A stretch of DNA of 64,000 bases from Pseudomonas fluorescens (GTDB taxonomy: Bacteria > Pseudomonadota > Gammaproteobacteria > Pseudomonadales > Pseudomonadaceae). Both the position numbers and the translations under genes were made by a program. The stretch lies in the NCBI RefSeq assembly GCF_001623525.1, contig NZ_CP015225.1, forward strand, positions 2,480,001-2,544,000. Direction: 5' to 3'. A model generated the notes under the pieces. It did no database searches and was not told the DNA's origin. It was given only the letters and a program-made list of their open reading frames with translations. Positions 45,878 to 54,736 of the stretch are shown here, piece by piece (within the stretch, counting starts at the first letter, position 1; each line of letters starts with the position of its first letter).

Positions 45878-47073
45878 ATATTTACAGCAGAGAAAATCAG
45901 CTTATTGATGCGCGATTCACATATCAGCCAGCTAATCTGTTGACTTTCCCATCTACGGTGGAGATCACCGACCCTTGGGAAAATGGTGGTTCGGGTGTAG
46001 GCAATGGCTCACACGCGCTCAGATCTGCTGTAGGGGAATTTTTTGAGCGGCAGCATTTCTATGTAGACGTAGTACCAGACCTGAGAAGCGGTTTGAGCTA
46101 TTCGTTGAGCGAAGCCGAAGTATCAAAATTTACCCAAGCATTTTCTCAAACAAAAAAGCAGCATATCGCTCAATCAGCGCTGAGTGCACATCAATACAAC
46201 TTGAGCCAAGTTTTCCGTCTATCAGATCTATCCTCCTGTCACATTCCCACCGCGTGCATCACCTTAAGCAGCGTGCGAACCGAGACAGAGAATGTCATTT
46301 ATCCTCTTCGTGACACATGTGGGTGTGCCTTTGGTTGGCACCCTGAACATGCCATTCTAGGCTCATTAAAAGAATCCCTTGAAAGGCAGTTCTTACTAAA
46401 GTTCTGGTTAACTGGTATTTGCGTCAAGGTAATCGACGCACCGACGACAGGGGCTGCGTTGGCAGGGACCGGGGCTGAGACGCTACATACAGCCCTAGCC
46501 AGGAGTGGCCAATTATCCTTTATTGACATATCCGAATCTGGATATCCAGGCACTTGCATCTTGGCAGTATACGGACAACAGAACCAAAAGCACAACATCC
46601 ATTATTGCGCAGGAATGGCTTACGCCCCCACCTTGGAACTCGCGATGGAAAAATCGCTATTGGAACTATGGCAGACTTACCGATTCATTGATCTTTTCCA
46701 ATCGACAGAACAAAAAATAGAGAACATCCATGACTCATATTTAAGATATTTCCTCCATTGCAATCGCTTTGAAATTTATGAAGATATTATATCAGTCCAA
46801 ACCCAAGAACTAGCGCCATCACACCTTACTACGAGGCCTTTTTCTTTAACCTCACTTCTAAATAGCATTGCCAGACACAACGCGCTCGGCTACATATACC
46901 TCAAGGCGATTCCGATAGAGGATGGCCTGGGGTATTGCAGCAAGTTTGTATCACCTGACTTTTTTATGCACATGAATAACTCACAACACATCAACTTAAA
47001 GAACCTGTACTCCGAGCCTTTCTTCCAAGAGATATTACCAGCACGCGCAGAACAAATGGTTCCATTCCCATAG
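45874..47073 (+). CDS. McbD-like YcaO cyclodehydratase
   Basis: 399-residue YcaO-domain protein, the ATP-using enzyme that forms azoline rings at Cys and Ser. SGVGNGSHALRSAVGEFFER contains the ATP/Mg-binding Ser and Glu-rich helix; GCAFGWHPEHAILGSLKESL and MEKSLLELWQTYRF are further YcaO helices. The C-terminus ends in VPFP, the Pro-rich tail typical of azoline-forming YcaO proteins. GGGAGG ribosome site; starts in the mcbC-like stop. Partner of the McbB-like protein. Confidence 0.9.
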   Translation: MNIYSRENQLIDARFTYQPANLLTFPSTVEITDPWENGGSGVGNGSHALRSAVGEFFERQHFYVDVVPDLRSGLSYSLSEAEVSKFTQAFSQTKKQHIAQSALSAHQYNLSQVFRLSDLSSCHIPTACITLSSVRTETENVIYPLRDTCGCAFGWHPEHAILGSLKESLERQFLLKFWLTGICVKVIDAPTTGAALAGTGAETLHTALARSGQLSFIDISESGYPGTCILAVYGQQNQKHNIHYCAGMAYAPTLELAMEKSLLELWQTYRFIDLFQSTEQKIENIHDSYLRYFLHCNRFEIYEDIISVQTQELAPSHLTTRPFSLTSLLNSIARHNALGYIYLKAIPIEDGLGYCSKFVSPDFFMHMNNSQHINLKNLYSEPFFQEILPARAEQMVPFP

Positions 47074-47082
47074 GACGAAGCA

Positions 47083-47811
47083 ATGAAACGACATATAATC
47101 TACCGCTCGATAAAATTAACTATTTTATTTCTAAAAGAACAATTCAAGGAGCCCACCGCAATATTATGGACAATAATATCGCCCAGTTTATTCTACTACT
47201 TATTGCGGTATACCAGCGACCACCAAAGCAAGCTGAATTCTGACTACGTGGAGGACAGTGCATGGTTCTATGCTTACATTGCATCGAGCGTTGGGTTATT
47301 CGGGTTTTCACTATACATCATAGGCCGACGAGAGAGCGGATTCGTCCGTTCCTTCATCTATTCCATGGACTCAAAAATAGTTTTTTTGACAGCTCAACTT
47401 TTGTCCTACTCATTAATCGCAATTATTTACTGTTGCACCTTCTATGTCCTCACCAAGGTTCTCTCTGGCGAATTCTACGGACTCGAACTACTGAACATCG
47501 CGACGCGATTCTATGCTTGCTTCCTGATCTTTTGTTCCATTGGACTCTTGCTGACATTACTCCCCCTGACCTTCCAAAACTCAAGCACATTGTTCTCCAT
47601 CATTCTATTTACAATGATCGCCCTGGGATTCGCCAACCCTATCATTGACGATATTGGTTATCTGAACCCCTTACAGACAGCAAAAAATATCATGCGCACC
47701 GGCCCCCTGGAAAACATCGAGGCACTGGCTATCTCAATTACAACCCTGTTAGCCACGCTTTTGTGCTCGATGAAATACCTTCGGATAAACCCTATATGGA
47801 GTCGCTATTAA
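47083..47811 (+). CDS. McbE-like ABC-2 transporter permease
   Basis: 242-residue membrane protein with about six hydrophobic segments and the short loops of ABC-2 permeases, matching McbE in place and size. It should form the export channel with the ATPase that follows and give some self-protection by pumping the toxin out, as McbEF do. Starts 9 bp after the YcaO gene; stop and next start share a base (TAATG). AT-rich codon use as in the rest of the island. Confidence 0.84.
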   Translation: MKRHIIYRSIKLTILFLKEQFKEPTAILWTIISPSLFYYLLRYTSDHQSKLNSDYVEDSAWFYAYIASSVGLFGFSLYIIGRRESGFVRSFIYSMDSKIVFLTAQLLSYSLIAIIYCCTFYVLTKVLSGEFYGLELLNIATRFYACFLIFCSIGLLLTLLPLTFQNSSTLFSIILFTMIALGFANPIIDDIGYLNPLQTAKNIMRTGPLENIEALAISITTLLATLLCSMKYLRINPIWSRY

Positions 47812-48575
47812 TGAGTGCATTGACTATCGACCAACTCAACATCAGCTTTCCAGACAAAGCACTATTTCGGCAAGCCTCACTGCGTATCGAACCAAACTCA
47901 ATTACAGGAATACTGGGTCCAAATGGGTCTGGAAAAACAACGTTCTTCGACATTTTGTGCAACATAAGGAAAGCCAAGGGTCAGAATCTCAACAACAGCT
48001 TTAGCACCCAGTTGTATTTATCTCAAATCATCACCACACCACCGGTGCTGCGTATGCATGAGATATTCCAGATGGCTACGATATTGAGTTCAGATAAAAA
48101 AACCACTCAACAATGCGCATTAAGCAAAATAGCCAAATGGTGCCCGGAACTCATTGAACGCTATAAAGAAATTTGGAAAAAAAAATCTGCTGTCTGTAGT
48201 TATGGTGAGAAACGTTGGTTTTTCACCCTTTCGCTTCTCGCGCTGGAGCCCGATTTGTTGATCTTGGACGAACCCACCGCAGGTGTCGACCCGGAGTTTC
48301 GCCATTACACGTGGCAATGCCTCAAGCAAGCCGCTAACGAGGGAGCCGCCATCGTTGTGTCGTCTCATAACATTGAGGAAGTTGCAGCGAACTGCGATCC
48401 TTTTTATATGATCATCGATTGTCAGTTTAGAAAATTCCGTTCGGCACACGAATTCACATCGGTATTTAGCGCTGGCTCGCTGGACGAGGCATTTATAAAG
48501 GCAGCCTCTGCGTCGCCGTTGCCATTCAATTGGGATCTTTCTCCAACGCCCGGACAATCACCGGCATCACACTGA
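47811..48575 (+). CDS. McbF-like ABC transporter ATPase
   Basis: 254-residue ATP-binding subunit. Walker A GPNGSGKTT, signature-like CSYGEKRWFF in place of LSGGQ, Walker B LLILDEPTAG and switch His in SSHNIEE. The degenerate signature (YGEKR) is common in McbF-like exporters. ATG 47811 follows GGAG; another in-frame ATG lies five codons upstream. The last ~15 codons (NWDLSPTPGQSPASH) overlap the 3' end of the convergent mgtC-like gene by 50 bp, so the tail is read from native chromosomal sequence. Confidence 0.88.
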   Translation: MSALTIDQLNISFPDKALFRQASLRIEPNSITGILGPNGSGKTTFFDILCNIRKAKGQNLNNSFSTQLYLSQIITTPPVLRMHEIFQMATILSSDKKTTQQCALSKIAKWCPELIERYKEIWKKKSAVCSYGEKRWFFTLSLLALEPDLLILDEPTAGVDPEFRHYTWQCLKQAANEGAAIVVSSHNIEEVAANCDPFYMIIDCQFRKFRSAHEFTSVFSAGSLDEAFIKAASASPLPFNWDLSPTPGQSPASH

Positions 48576-49023
48576 AAATAGCCAGCGCCAATATCGTACT
48601 CAACACAGCTGTCGCTTCTCGCCCCAACCCGGCGGCGACACCAATGGCGGCGGTCATCCACAGGCCGGCGGCGGTGGTCAGGCCTTTGACATGACCTTCG
48701 TCGCCGTCGGTGTTTTTCAGGATGGTGCCCGCGCCGAGAAAACCAATGCCCGCGACGACGCCCTGGATCACCCGGCTCATGGCGTCGGCCTGGGAGCCAG
48801 ACATCTGCGGCACCAAGACGAACAACGCCGCTCCCAGGGCCACGAGCATGTGGGTTCGCACGCCGGCAGCCTTGCCCTTGTGTTCGCGCTCGAAACCCAG
48901 GATGCCGCCCAGCAGCGCGGCCATGAGCAAGCGCACCGTGACCCGGGTCATCTGTTGGGCATCGGTGATGTCGGCGAATTCCGCCTGCAGGGTTATCCAG
49001 ACTTCATGCCACCAGGCGTCCAT
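48526..49023 (-). CDS. MgtC/SapB-family membrane protein
   Basis: 165-residue inner-membrane protein with four to five hydrophobic segments. Family signatures LLMAALLGGILGFEREHKGK, AGVRTHMLVALGAALFVLVP and GIGFLGAGTILKN are present. MgtC relatives support growth at low Mg2+ and survival in hosts, partly by acting on the F-type ATP synthase; this short form lacks the C-terminal ACT-like domain of MgtC. Its 3' end is overlapped by the microcin-like ATPase gene on the other strand. Confidence 0.9.
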   Translation of the reverse strand: MDAWWHEVWITLQAEFADITDAQQMTRVTVRLLMAALLGGILGFEREHKGKAAGVRTHMLVALGAALFVLVPQMSGSQADAMSRVIQGVVAGIGFLGAGTILKNTDGDEGHVKGLTTAAGLWMTAAIGVAAGLGREATAVLSTILALAIFSVMPVIVRALEKDPN

Positions 49024-49160
49024 GGACCGTCCTCTTTCTCATTGGATAAACGATGGACCGCAAGCGAAGCCAGAGGTGCGCCCGACCGCTGATCAGCCAC
49101 GACGAACCCTGGCCAGCGGGCGGGACCTAATACTCAGGACATTCAGGAAGGAGCGACGTC

Positions 49161-49397
49161 ATGCTTGAGCGAATCGACAAAGACAATACCTGCCACATCA
49201 AAACCGCCAACGGAACGAAGCTGCGCCCCGCCAGAGAGCTGGTCATCATCACTGACCCGGACAAGGCCATGTCAGCCGTTGAAGTCAATGGTGACCTGGT
49301 CCATCTCACCGAAGCCGAAGTGGATGCCCTGACCGTGGCCGGCGCGACCGATAAGCGCAAGCACCTGAAGGCTACCGACAGCGGCTCGGTGATCTGA
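49161..49397 (+). CDS. Small protein, DUF3203-like
   Basis: 78-residue soluble protein starting MLERIDKDNTCHIKTANGTK, with VNGDLVHLTEAEVDALTVAG in the middle. This resembles the Pseudomonas-restricted DUF3203 family (recalled pattern, not searched). AGGAAGGAGCGACGTC gives a strong ribosome site. Stand-alone. Function unknown. Confidence 0.7.
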   Translation: MLERIDKDNTCHIKTANGTKLRPARELVIITDPDKAMSAVEVNGDLVHLTEAEVDALTVAGATDKRKHLKATDSGSVI

Positions 49398-49426
49398 ATC
49401 CCGATCCACAGGCAACAGATGCGATT

Positions 49427-49559
49427 TGTGGCGAGGGGATTTATCCCCGCTGGGTTGCGAAGCGACCCTAAAGACCCTCGACCGGGTCTGTCCGGTATAC
49501 CGGGTGCACTGACCTGGGGGCGCCTTGCGCCCCAACGGGGATAAATCCCTCGCCACAGT
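49427..49559. repeat. REP doublet (REPIN), variant arms
   Basis: Inverted pair with altered core TGTGGCGAGGGGATTTATCC / GGATAAATCCCTCGCCACAG, an AT-containing variant of family 1. Degraded extra pieces of the right arm follow to ~49596. The remaining ~150 bp before ccoG hold nothing recognisable. Confidence 0.85.
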
Positions 49560-49750
49560 AAATTCCCGTGCCACAGTAAATCCCTCTCGCCACCGTAATA
49601 TGTTCGGCACTTCCTGGGTGCATCAAAGTGTCGCAGGGCCTGGGCTTCGCGGCATCTGATCCGGTTTTTATCGAAACACCTGAGTCTGTTATGCAAACAG
49701 TTCCATGGTCATAGTGCGCCGGCCAGATAGAGGCTGATGAGCGACCGACC

Positions 49751-51163
49751 ATGAGCGATAGAATCCCCGTCCAGTTGATACAGACCTTCGAACCCGCGCC
49801 GTCGAAAATCAAGGCCAGGACCACCGATAACCTGATCCACACCCGCAGCTTCACCGGCTTGTTCCGCACCTTGCGCATCAGCGGTGCGGGGGTTCTGTTC
49901 CTGCTGTTCTTCGGCACGGTGTGGTTGGACTGGGGCGGCCGCCAAGCGGTGCTCTGGGACCTTTCCGAAAGCAAATTCCACATCTTTGGCGCGACCTTCT
50001 GGCCCCAGGATTTCATCCTGCTGTCGGCCTTGCTGATCATTGCCGCCTTCGGCCTGTTTGCGATCACCGTGTTTGCCGGTCGCGTGTGGTGCGGCTACAC
50101 CTGCCCGCAGAGTTCCTGGACCTGGATCTTCATGTGGTGCGAGAAAATCACCGAAGGCGAACGCAACCAGCGGATCAAACTGCAGGCCGCGCCCTGGGGC
50201 CTGAACAAACTCTTGCGCCGCAGCGCCAAGCACACGCTGTGGCTGGCCATCAGCCTGCTCACCGGCCTGACGTTCGTGGGGTACTTCACGCCGATCCGCC
50301 CCCTGGCCGAAGAACTGCTGACCCTGCAAATGGCCGGCGTGAGCCTGTTCTGGGTGCTCTTCTTTACCGCAGCCACCTACCTCAACGCCGGCTGGCTGCG
50401 TGAGGCGGTGTGCATGCATATGTGCCCCTATGCACGCTTTCAGAGCGTGATGTTCGACAAGGACACGCTGACTATTTCCTACGACGCGGCCCGTGGTGAA
50501 ATCCGCGGCCCACGCAAACGCGAGGCAAACCCGGCCAATATTGGCCTGGGCGACTGCATCGACTGCCAGATGTGCGTGCAGGTCTGCCCCACCGGCATCG
50601 ACATCCGCGACGGCCTGCAGATGGAATGCATCGGCTGCGCGGCCTGCATCGATGCCTGCGATTCGATCATGGACAAGATGGGCTACGCCCGTGGCCTGAT
50701 CAAATACACCTCCGAACATCAGTTGCAGGGCGGCAAGACTCACCTGCTGCGACCTCGGCTGATCGGCTATACCACCGTGCTGCTGGTGATGACCGGCGCG
50801 CTGGTCGTGGCGCTGATGCAACGCCCCATGGTGTCGCTGGATGTCAGCAAGGACCGTGGCCTGTTCCGCGAAAACAGCGCAGGCCAGATCGAGAACATCT
50901 ACAGCCTGAAAATCATCAACAAGACCCAACAGCGCCAGGACTATCAGCTGTCCCTGGTGGACGGCGACGGCTTCATCCTGCAAGGCAAGACCCAACTGAG
51001 CCTGGCCCCGGGGGAAATCGTCGATGTGCCGGTGTCGGTGGCGATGCTCAGCGAACGGCCCGGTAAAGGCTCCCAGGCAATGACGTTCAAGGTCGTCGAC
51101 AGTGACGAACCGGACATCTACAGCATCGCCAAGAGCCGTTTTGTCGCACCGATGAATCGTTGA
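49751..51163 (+). CDS. ccoG: CcoG/FixG-type cytochrome oxidase accessory ferredoxin
   Basis: 470-residue membrane-bound iron-sulfur protein. Four to five membrane segments, the VWCGYTCPQSSWTW motif, and two 4Fe-4S sets: CIDCQMCVQVCP and CIGCAACIDACD. The C-terminal Ig-like domain (ENIYSLKIINKTQQRQDYQL) is typical. CcoG reduces copper for cbb3-oxidase assembly. Here no ccoNOPQ, ccoI or ccoS gene is next to it, so it is probably a second copy away from the main operon, or serves another copper protein. Confidence 0.92.
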   Translation: MSDRIPVQLIQTFEPAPSKIKARTTDNLIHTRSFTGLFRTLRISGAGVLFLLFFGTVWLDWGGRQAVLWDLSESKFHIFGATFWPQDFILLSALLIIAAFGLFAITVFAGRVWCGYTCPQSSWTWIFMWCEKITEGERNQRIKLQAAPWGLNKLLRRSAKHTLWLAISLLTGLTFVGYFTPIRPLAEELLTLQMAGVSLFWVLFFTAATYLNAGWLREAVCMHMCPYARFQSVMFDKDTLTISYDAARGEIRGPRKREANPANIGLGDCIDCQMCVQVCPTGIDIRDGLQMECIGCAACIDACDSIMDKMGYARGLIKYTSEHQLQGGKTHLLRPRLIGYTTVLLVMTGALVVALMQRPMVSLDVSKDRGLFRENSAGQIENIYSLKIINKTQQRQDYQLSLVDGDGFILQGKTQLSLAPGEIVDVPVSVAMLSERPGKGSQAMTFKVVDSDEPDIYSIAKSRFVAPMNR

Positions 51164-51184
51164 AGCTTTAAGATGCCGGGCACC

Positions 51185-51257
51185 TGTGGGAGCGAGCTGG
51201 CTCGCGATAGCGGTGGGTCATATGCCACCGTCATCGCGAGCAAGCTCACTCCCACAG
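51185..51257. repeat. REP doublet (REPIN), family 2
   Basis: Inverted pair of TGTGGGAGCGAGCT-type arms around a short spacer, between ccoG and the MocR gene. Confidence 0.85.
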
Positions 51258-51284
51258 TTAAGTTCACAAATTCACTGGACCCCC

Positions 51285-52694
51285 ATGAAACGCTACGAGA
51301 AATTTGCCGACGACATCGCTGAACTGATCCGCTCGGGCATGCTGGGGCCAGGTCAGCGCGTGCCGTCGGTACGCTACGCCAGCCAGACCTACGGTGTCAG
51401 CCCGTCCACCGTATTCCAGGCCTATTACCTGCTGGAACGACGCGGCATGATCCGGGCCCGGCCGCGCTCCGGCTACTTCGTCAATACCCACGCGCCGAGC
51501 CCGTTTTCGGAGCCCGCGATCAGCAGCCAGGTGCACGAGTCCACCGAAGTCGACGTCAGTGAGCTGGTATTTTCGGTCCTTGACTCGATCAAGGACCCGG
51601 CCACCATACCGTTCGGCTCGGCATTCCCCAGCCCGACACTGTTCCCACTGCAACGGCTGTCCCGTTCACTGTCCAGCGCAACACGGGACATGGACCCGCG
51701 AATGGTGGTCACGGACATGTCGCCAGGCAACCCGCAACTGCGCCGACAGATCGCCCTGCGCTACATGGTCGGCGGGTTGATGCTGCCCATGGAGGAACTG
51801 CTGGTCACCAACGGCGCCCTGGAAGCGTTGAACCTGTGCCTGCAAGCCGTGACCGAGCCCGGCGACCTGGTGGCGATCGAAGCGCCAGCGTTCTACGCCA
51901 GCCTGCAAGTGTTGGAGCGTCTGAAGCTCAAGGCCGTGGAAATTCCCGTCCACCCGCGCGACGGCATCGACCTGGACGTGCTGGCGCAGACTCTGGAACG
52001 CCATCCGATCAAGGCCTGCTGGTGCATGACCAGCTTCCAGAACCCCATGGGCGCGACCATGCCCGAGGAGCGCAAACAGGCGCTGGTCGAGTTGCTGAGC
52101 CGTCATCAGGTGCCGCTGATCGAGGACGACGTGTACGCCGAACTCTATTACGGCCAGCAGGCCCCCAAGCCCGCCAAGGCGTTCGACACCGAAGGCTTGG
52201 TGATGCATTGCGGCTCGTTCGCCAAGAGCCTGGCGCCGGGTTATCGCATCGGCTGGGTAGCCGCTGGGCGCTACGCGCAGAAGATCGAACGGCTCAAGCT
52301 CATGACCTCGTTGTGCGCCTCGATGCCGGCCCAGGCCGCCATCGCCGACTACTTGCAGCACGGCGGCTACGACCGTCACCTGCGCAAACTGCGCTATGCC
52401 CTGGAGGAACAGCAAAGCGCGATGCTCGCCGCCATCGCCCGCTACTTCCCCGCCCAGACCCGGGTCAGCCAACCGGCGGGGGGTTACTTCCTGTGGCTGG
52501 AGCTGCCGGAGCAGATGGACTCGCTGAAATTGTTCCAGATGGCCCTGGCCCAAGGCATCAGCATCGCGCCGGGACCGATCTTTTCACCGACCCGGCGTTT
52601 CAGGAATTGCATTCGCTTGAACTATGGCAGTCCGTGGACCGAGGCCTCGGAAAAAGCCATGGAGACGTTGGGGCGGATTATTCGATCGTTTTGA
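51285..52694 (+). CDS. MocR-family regulator (GntR HTH fused to aminotransferase-like domain)
   Basis: 469-residue chimeric regulator. N-terminal winged HTH (LGPGQRVPSVRYASQTYGVS, STVFQAYYLLERRGMIRARP) and a fold-type I PLP domain with lysine in CGSFAKSLAPGYRIGW and Asp/Tyr in LIEDDVYAELYYG. Such proteins regulate vitamin B6, GABA, taurine or amino-acid genes using PLP-bound effectors. ATG 51285 is chosen since earlier sequence is REP DNA. No obvious divergent target gene; the target is unknown. Confidence 0.93.
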   Translation: MKRYEKFADDIAELIRSGMLGPGQRVPSVRYASQTYGVSPSTVFQAYYLLERRGMIRARPRSGYFVNTHAPSPFSEPAISSQVHESTEVDVSELVFSVLDSIKDPATIPFGSAFPSPTLFPLQRLSRSLSSATRDMDPRMVVTDMSPGNPQLRRQIALRYMVGGLMLPMEELLVTNGALEALNLCLQAVTEPGDLVAIEAPAFYASLQVLERLKLKAVEIPVHPRDGIDLDVLAQTLERHPIKACWCMTSFQNPMGATMPEERKQALVELLSRHQVPLIEDDVYAELYYGQQAPKPAKAFDTEGLVMHCGSFAKSLAPGYRIGWVAAGRYAQKIERLKLMTSLCASMPAQAAIADYLQHGGYDRHLRKLRYALEEQQSAMLAAIARYFPAQTRVSQPAGGYFLWLELPEQMDSLKLFQMALAQGISIAPGPIFSPTRRFRNCIRLNYGSPWTEASEKAMETLGRIIRSF

Positions 52695-52715
52695 ATTTGG
52701 GTTGTCTGTCAGACC

Positions 52716-52780
52716 GCCATCGCGAACGAGCTCACCCACAGGAGACCGTGCCCAATGTGGGAGCGAGCTTGCTCGCGATG
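52716..52780. repeat. REP elements, family 2
   Basis: A degraded left arm (CCATCGCGAACGAGCTCACC) and an intact right arm (TGTGGGAGCGAGCTTGCTCG) between two convergent genes. Confidence 0.78.
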
Positions 52781-52803
52781 GGGCCAGAATAGCTCCCCAG
52801 GAC

Positions 52804-53550
52804 TCAGCGCCCACCCCCCAGATCCACAAACGTCCCGGTCGCATACGAAGCCTTGTCCGACAGCAGCCAGATAATCGCTTCGGCCACTTCATCCGGACGC
52901 CCGCCCCGAGCCATGGGGATCGCTGATTCCAGCTTGCTGACCCGGTCCGGGTCGCCACTCAGGGCATGGAAATCGGTGTAGATGTAGCCGGGACGCACCG
53001 CGTTGACGCGAATGCCTTCGCCGGCCACTTCCTTGGACAAGCCGATGGTGAAGGTGTCCAGCGCGCCCTTGGAGGCCGCGTAATCGACGTATTCCCCCGG
53101 CGCGCCCAAGCGCGCGGCCACCGACGAGACGTTGACGATGCTGCCACCCTGCCCGCCGTGCCTGGGCGACATGCGCAGCACCGCGTGCTTGGCGCAAAGA
53201 ATCGGCCCCAGTACGTTGGTCTTCATGATCTTGAGAATGCGGAATTCGGACATTTCATCGAGCCGGGATTTCTGCGCGACCGTGCCGGCGTTGTTCACCA
53301 GGGCGGTGACACGGCCAAGCTCGGCGTCCACCCGGTCGAACAGGCCGATCACTTCGTCTTCGATGCTCACGTCGGCCCGCACGGCAATCGCCTGCGCGCC
53401 CTTGGCCCGGACCTGTTCGAGCACATCCTGCGCGGCACTTTCGTCGGACTGGTAATTGATGCAGATCCGATAACCCAGCTCGGCAGCCAACAGCGCCGTG
53501 GCCGCCCCGATTCCGCGGCCGCCACCGGTGATGACGATGACTTTATCCAC
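52804..53550 (-). CDS. Short-chain dehydrogenase/reductase
   Basis: 248-residue classical SDR. TGGGRGIG cofactor motif near residue 8, NNAG at ~86 and catalytic Tyr-Lys in YAASK. Likely NADP(H)-dependent carbonyl reduction, substrate unknown. GTG 53550 (VDKVIVITGG) is chosen because GGGGGAAG lies five bases upstream; an ATG at 53565 would add MGEAN but has no clear ribosome site. Divergent from nothing obvious; the DyP gene follows on the same strand upstream. Confidence 0.88.
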   Translation of the reverse strand: MDKVIVITGGGRGIGAATALLAAELGYRICINYQSDESAAQDVLEQVRAKGAQAIAVRADVSIEDEVIGLFDRVDAELGRVTALVNNAGTVAQKSRLDEMSEFRILKIMKTNVLGPILCAKHAVLRMSPRHGGQGGSIVNVSSVAARLGAPGEYVDYAASKGALDTFTIGLSKEVAGEGIRVNAVRPGYIYTDFHALSGDPDRVSKLESAIPMARGGRPDEVAEAIIWLLSDKASYATGTFVDLGGGR

Positions 53551-53629
53551 GTTTGCTTCCCCCATTCCACGGATAGACGTGCGCTGCCAAGAATAGCGTT
53601 CGCGTCACACTTTGCACAAACCGCTGCGC

Positions 53630-54508
53630 TTACCGGGCCAGGACGCGCAGATCCAGACGTCCGTCCAACAGCGGCGGGCACCAGTAATAGCCGCCGGTGA
53701 TTGGCCGGCTCATGCGATACAGGCCATCGGTGATACCGTCTTCCAGGCCACTCATGCGGCGCAGTTGTGCCTCGAAAGCATCGAGGGAGAAACCGAACGC
53801 CAGGAACATCAGCCCCGCACGGTCGCCTTCGATCCACGGCATGGAGCGACGGACCACGAACGCCTCCGGGGCGAAGCTTTCCTGGGCGGTGCGCTTGACG
53901 TGGGCCGATTCCGGCGCGTCGTCGAGTTCTTCGTTGTCGCTCAGGCGACGACCCATGATGTTGTCGCGCTCATGGGGTTGCATCGCCGCGAAACCATCCA
54001 GATCGTGCTGCCATTGCTGGATCGCGGCGAAACTGCCACCGCGCACCCCATCGGCGCCCTGGGCCAGGGCGGCAGCGATGGCAGCCTCGTCGTGAGGGTT
54101 TTCGGTGCCATCTTCGTAGCCGGTCAGGTCATGGCCGGTCATATGGCGGAAGGTTTCATTCATCTGTACCAGGCGCAGCGCCGGGGCCAGCGCCGCCTCG
54201 ATGGCGCGACTGCGGTGCATCAGCTCGCCACGGTCTTCGCCGTGCAGCCAGCACCACAACGCGTGTTGGGTCGAGGGGTTGTCCACACCCACGCCGGCCA
54301 GCGCCGGAAAAGCCCGCAGGCCCTCGACCTGGGCGCCCAACGCCTGGACCAGCGATTCACCAAAGCCGATCACGGCACGGTTATCGAGCAACAACCGGAG
54401 TTTGTCTAGCGCAGCCGGCAATGCCTCGACCGATTCCAGGGCAAAAAACAAATGACGGGCCTGAGGCGGAACAGGGGTGGCGAGAATGCCGGGCTGGTAG
54501 TAACTCAT
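53630..54508 (-). CDS. DyP-type haem peroxidase (YfeX-like)
   Basis: 292-residue dye-decolourising-type peroxidase. The GXXDG motif (GYEDGTENP, Asp133) and proximal haem ligand His203 in SAHVKRTA are present, with R in RRSMPWIEGDRAGLMF. No signal peptide, so cytoplasmic, as for YfeX/class B enzymes. Might use H2O2 to oxidise porphyrinogens or other small molecules. Ribosome site AGGAG before the ATG. Confidence 0.92.
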   Translation of the reverse strand: MSYYQPGILATPVPPQARHLFFALESVEALPAALDKLRLLLDNRAVIGFGESLVQALGAQVEGLRAFPALAGVGVDNPSTQHALWCWLHGEDRGELMHRSRAIEAALAPALRLVQMNETFRHMTGHDLTGYEDGTENPHDEAAIAAALAQGADGVRGGSFAAIQQWQHDLDGFAAMQPHERDNIMGRRLSDNEELDDAPESAHVKRTAQESFAPEAFVVRRSMPWIEGDRAGLMFLAFGFSLDAFEAQLRRMSGLEDGITDGLYRMSRPITGGYYWCPPLLDGRLDLRVLAR

Positions 54509-54736
54509 GTGAACTCCTTTAGAAAGAGCCGCGAGTTTACCCGGCGGCTGCCGCTTTGTGTGGTTTGGCTTGAGGTCCGGTCGCGTCGGGTAACCCGACC
54601 GTTTTGTGGGAAGGTTCCCGCAGCCCCGTCAGACGACTCAGAAAACGCGCCTCGGCCCGATAACCTCGGATTGCCGGGCCGCCAAAAACGCCCTAGATTG
54701 AGCCCCCTCCAGGAAGGTCAACGAGAACGCTGCACC

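Noticed and set aside
43540..49023. Search for an McbG-type pentapeptide-repeat immunity gene
   Set aside because: No frame with A(D/N)LXX repeats was found in or beside the island; reported as absent rather than as a feature.
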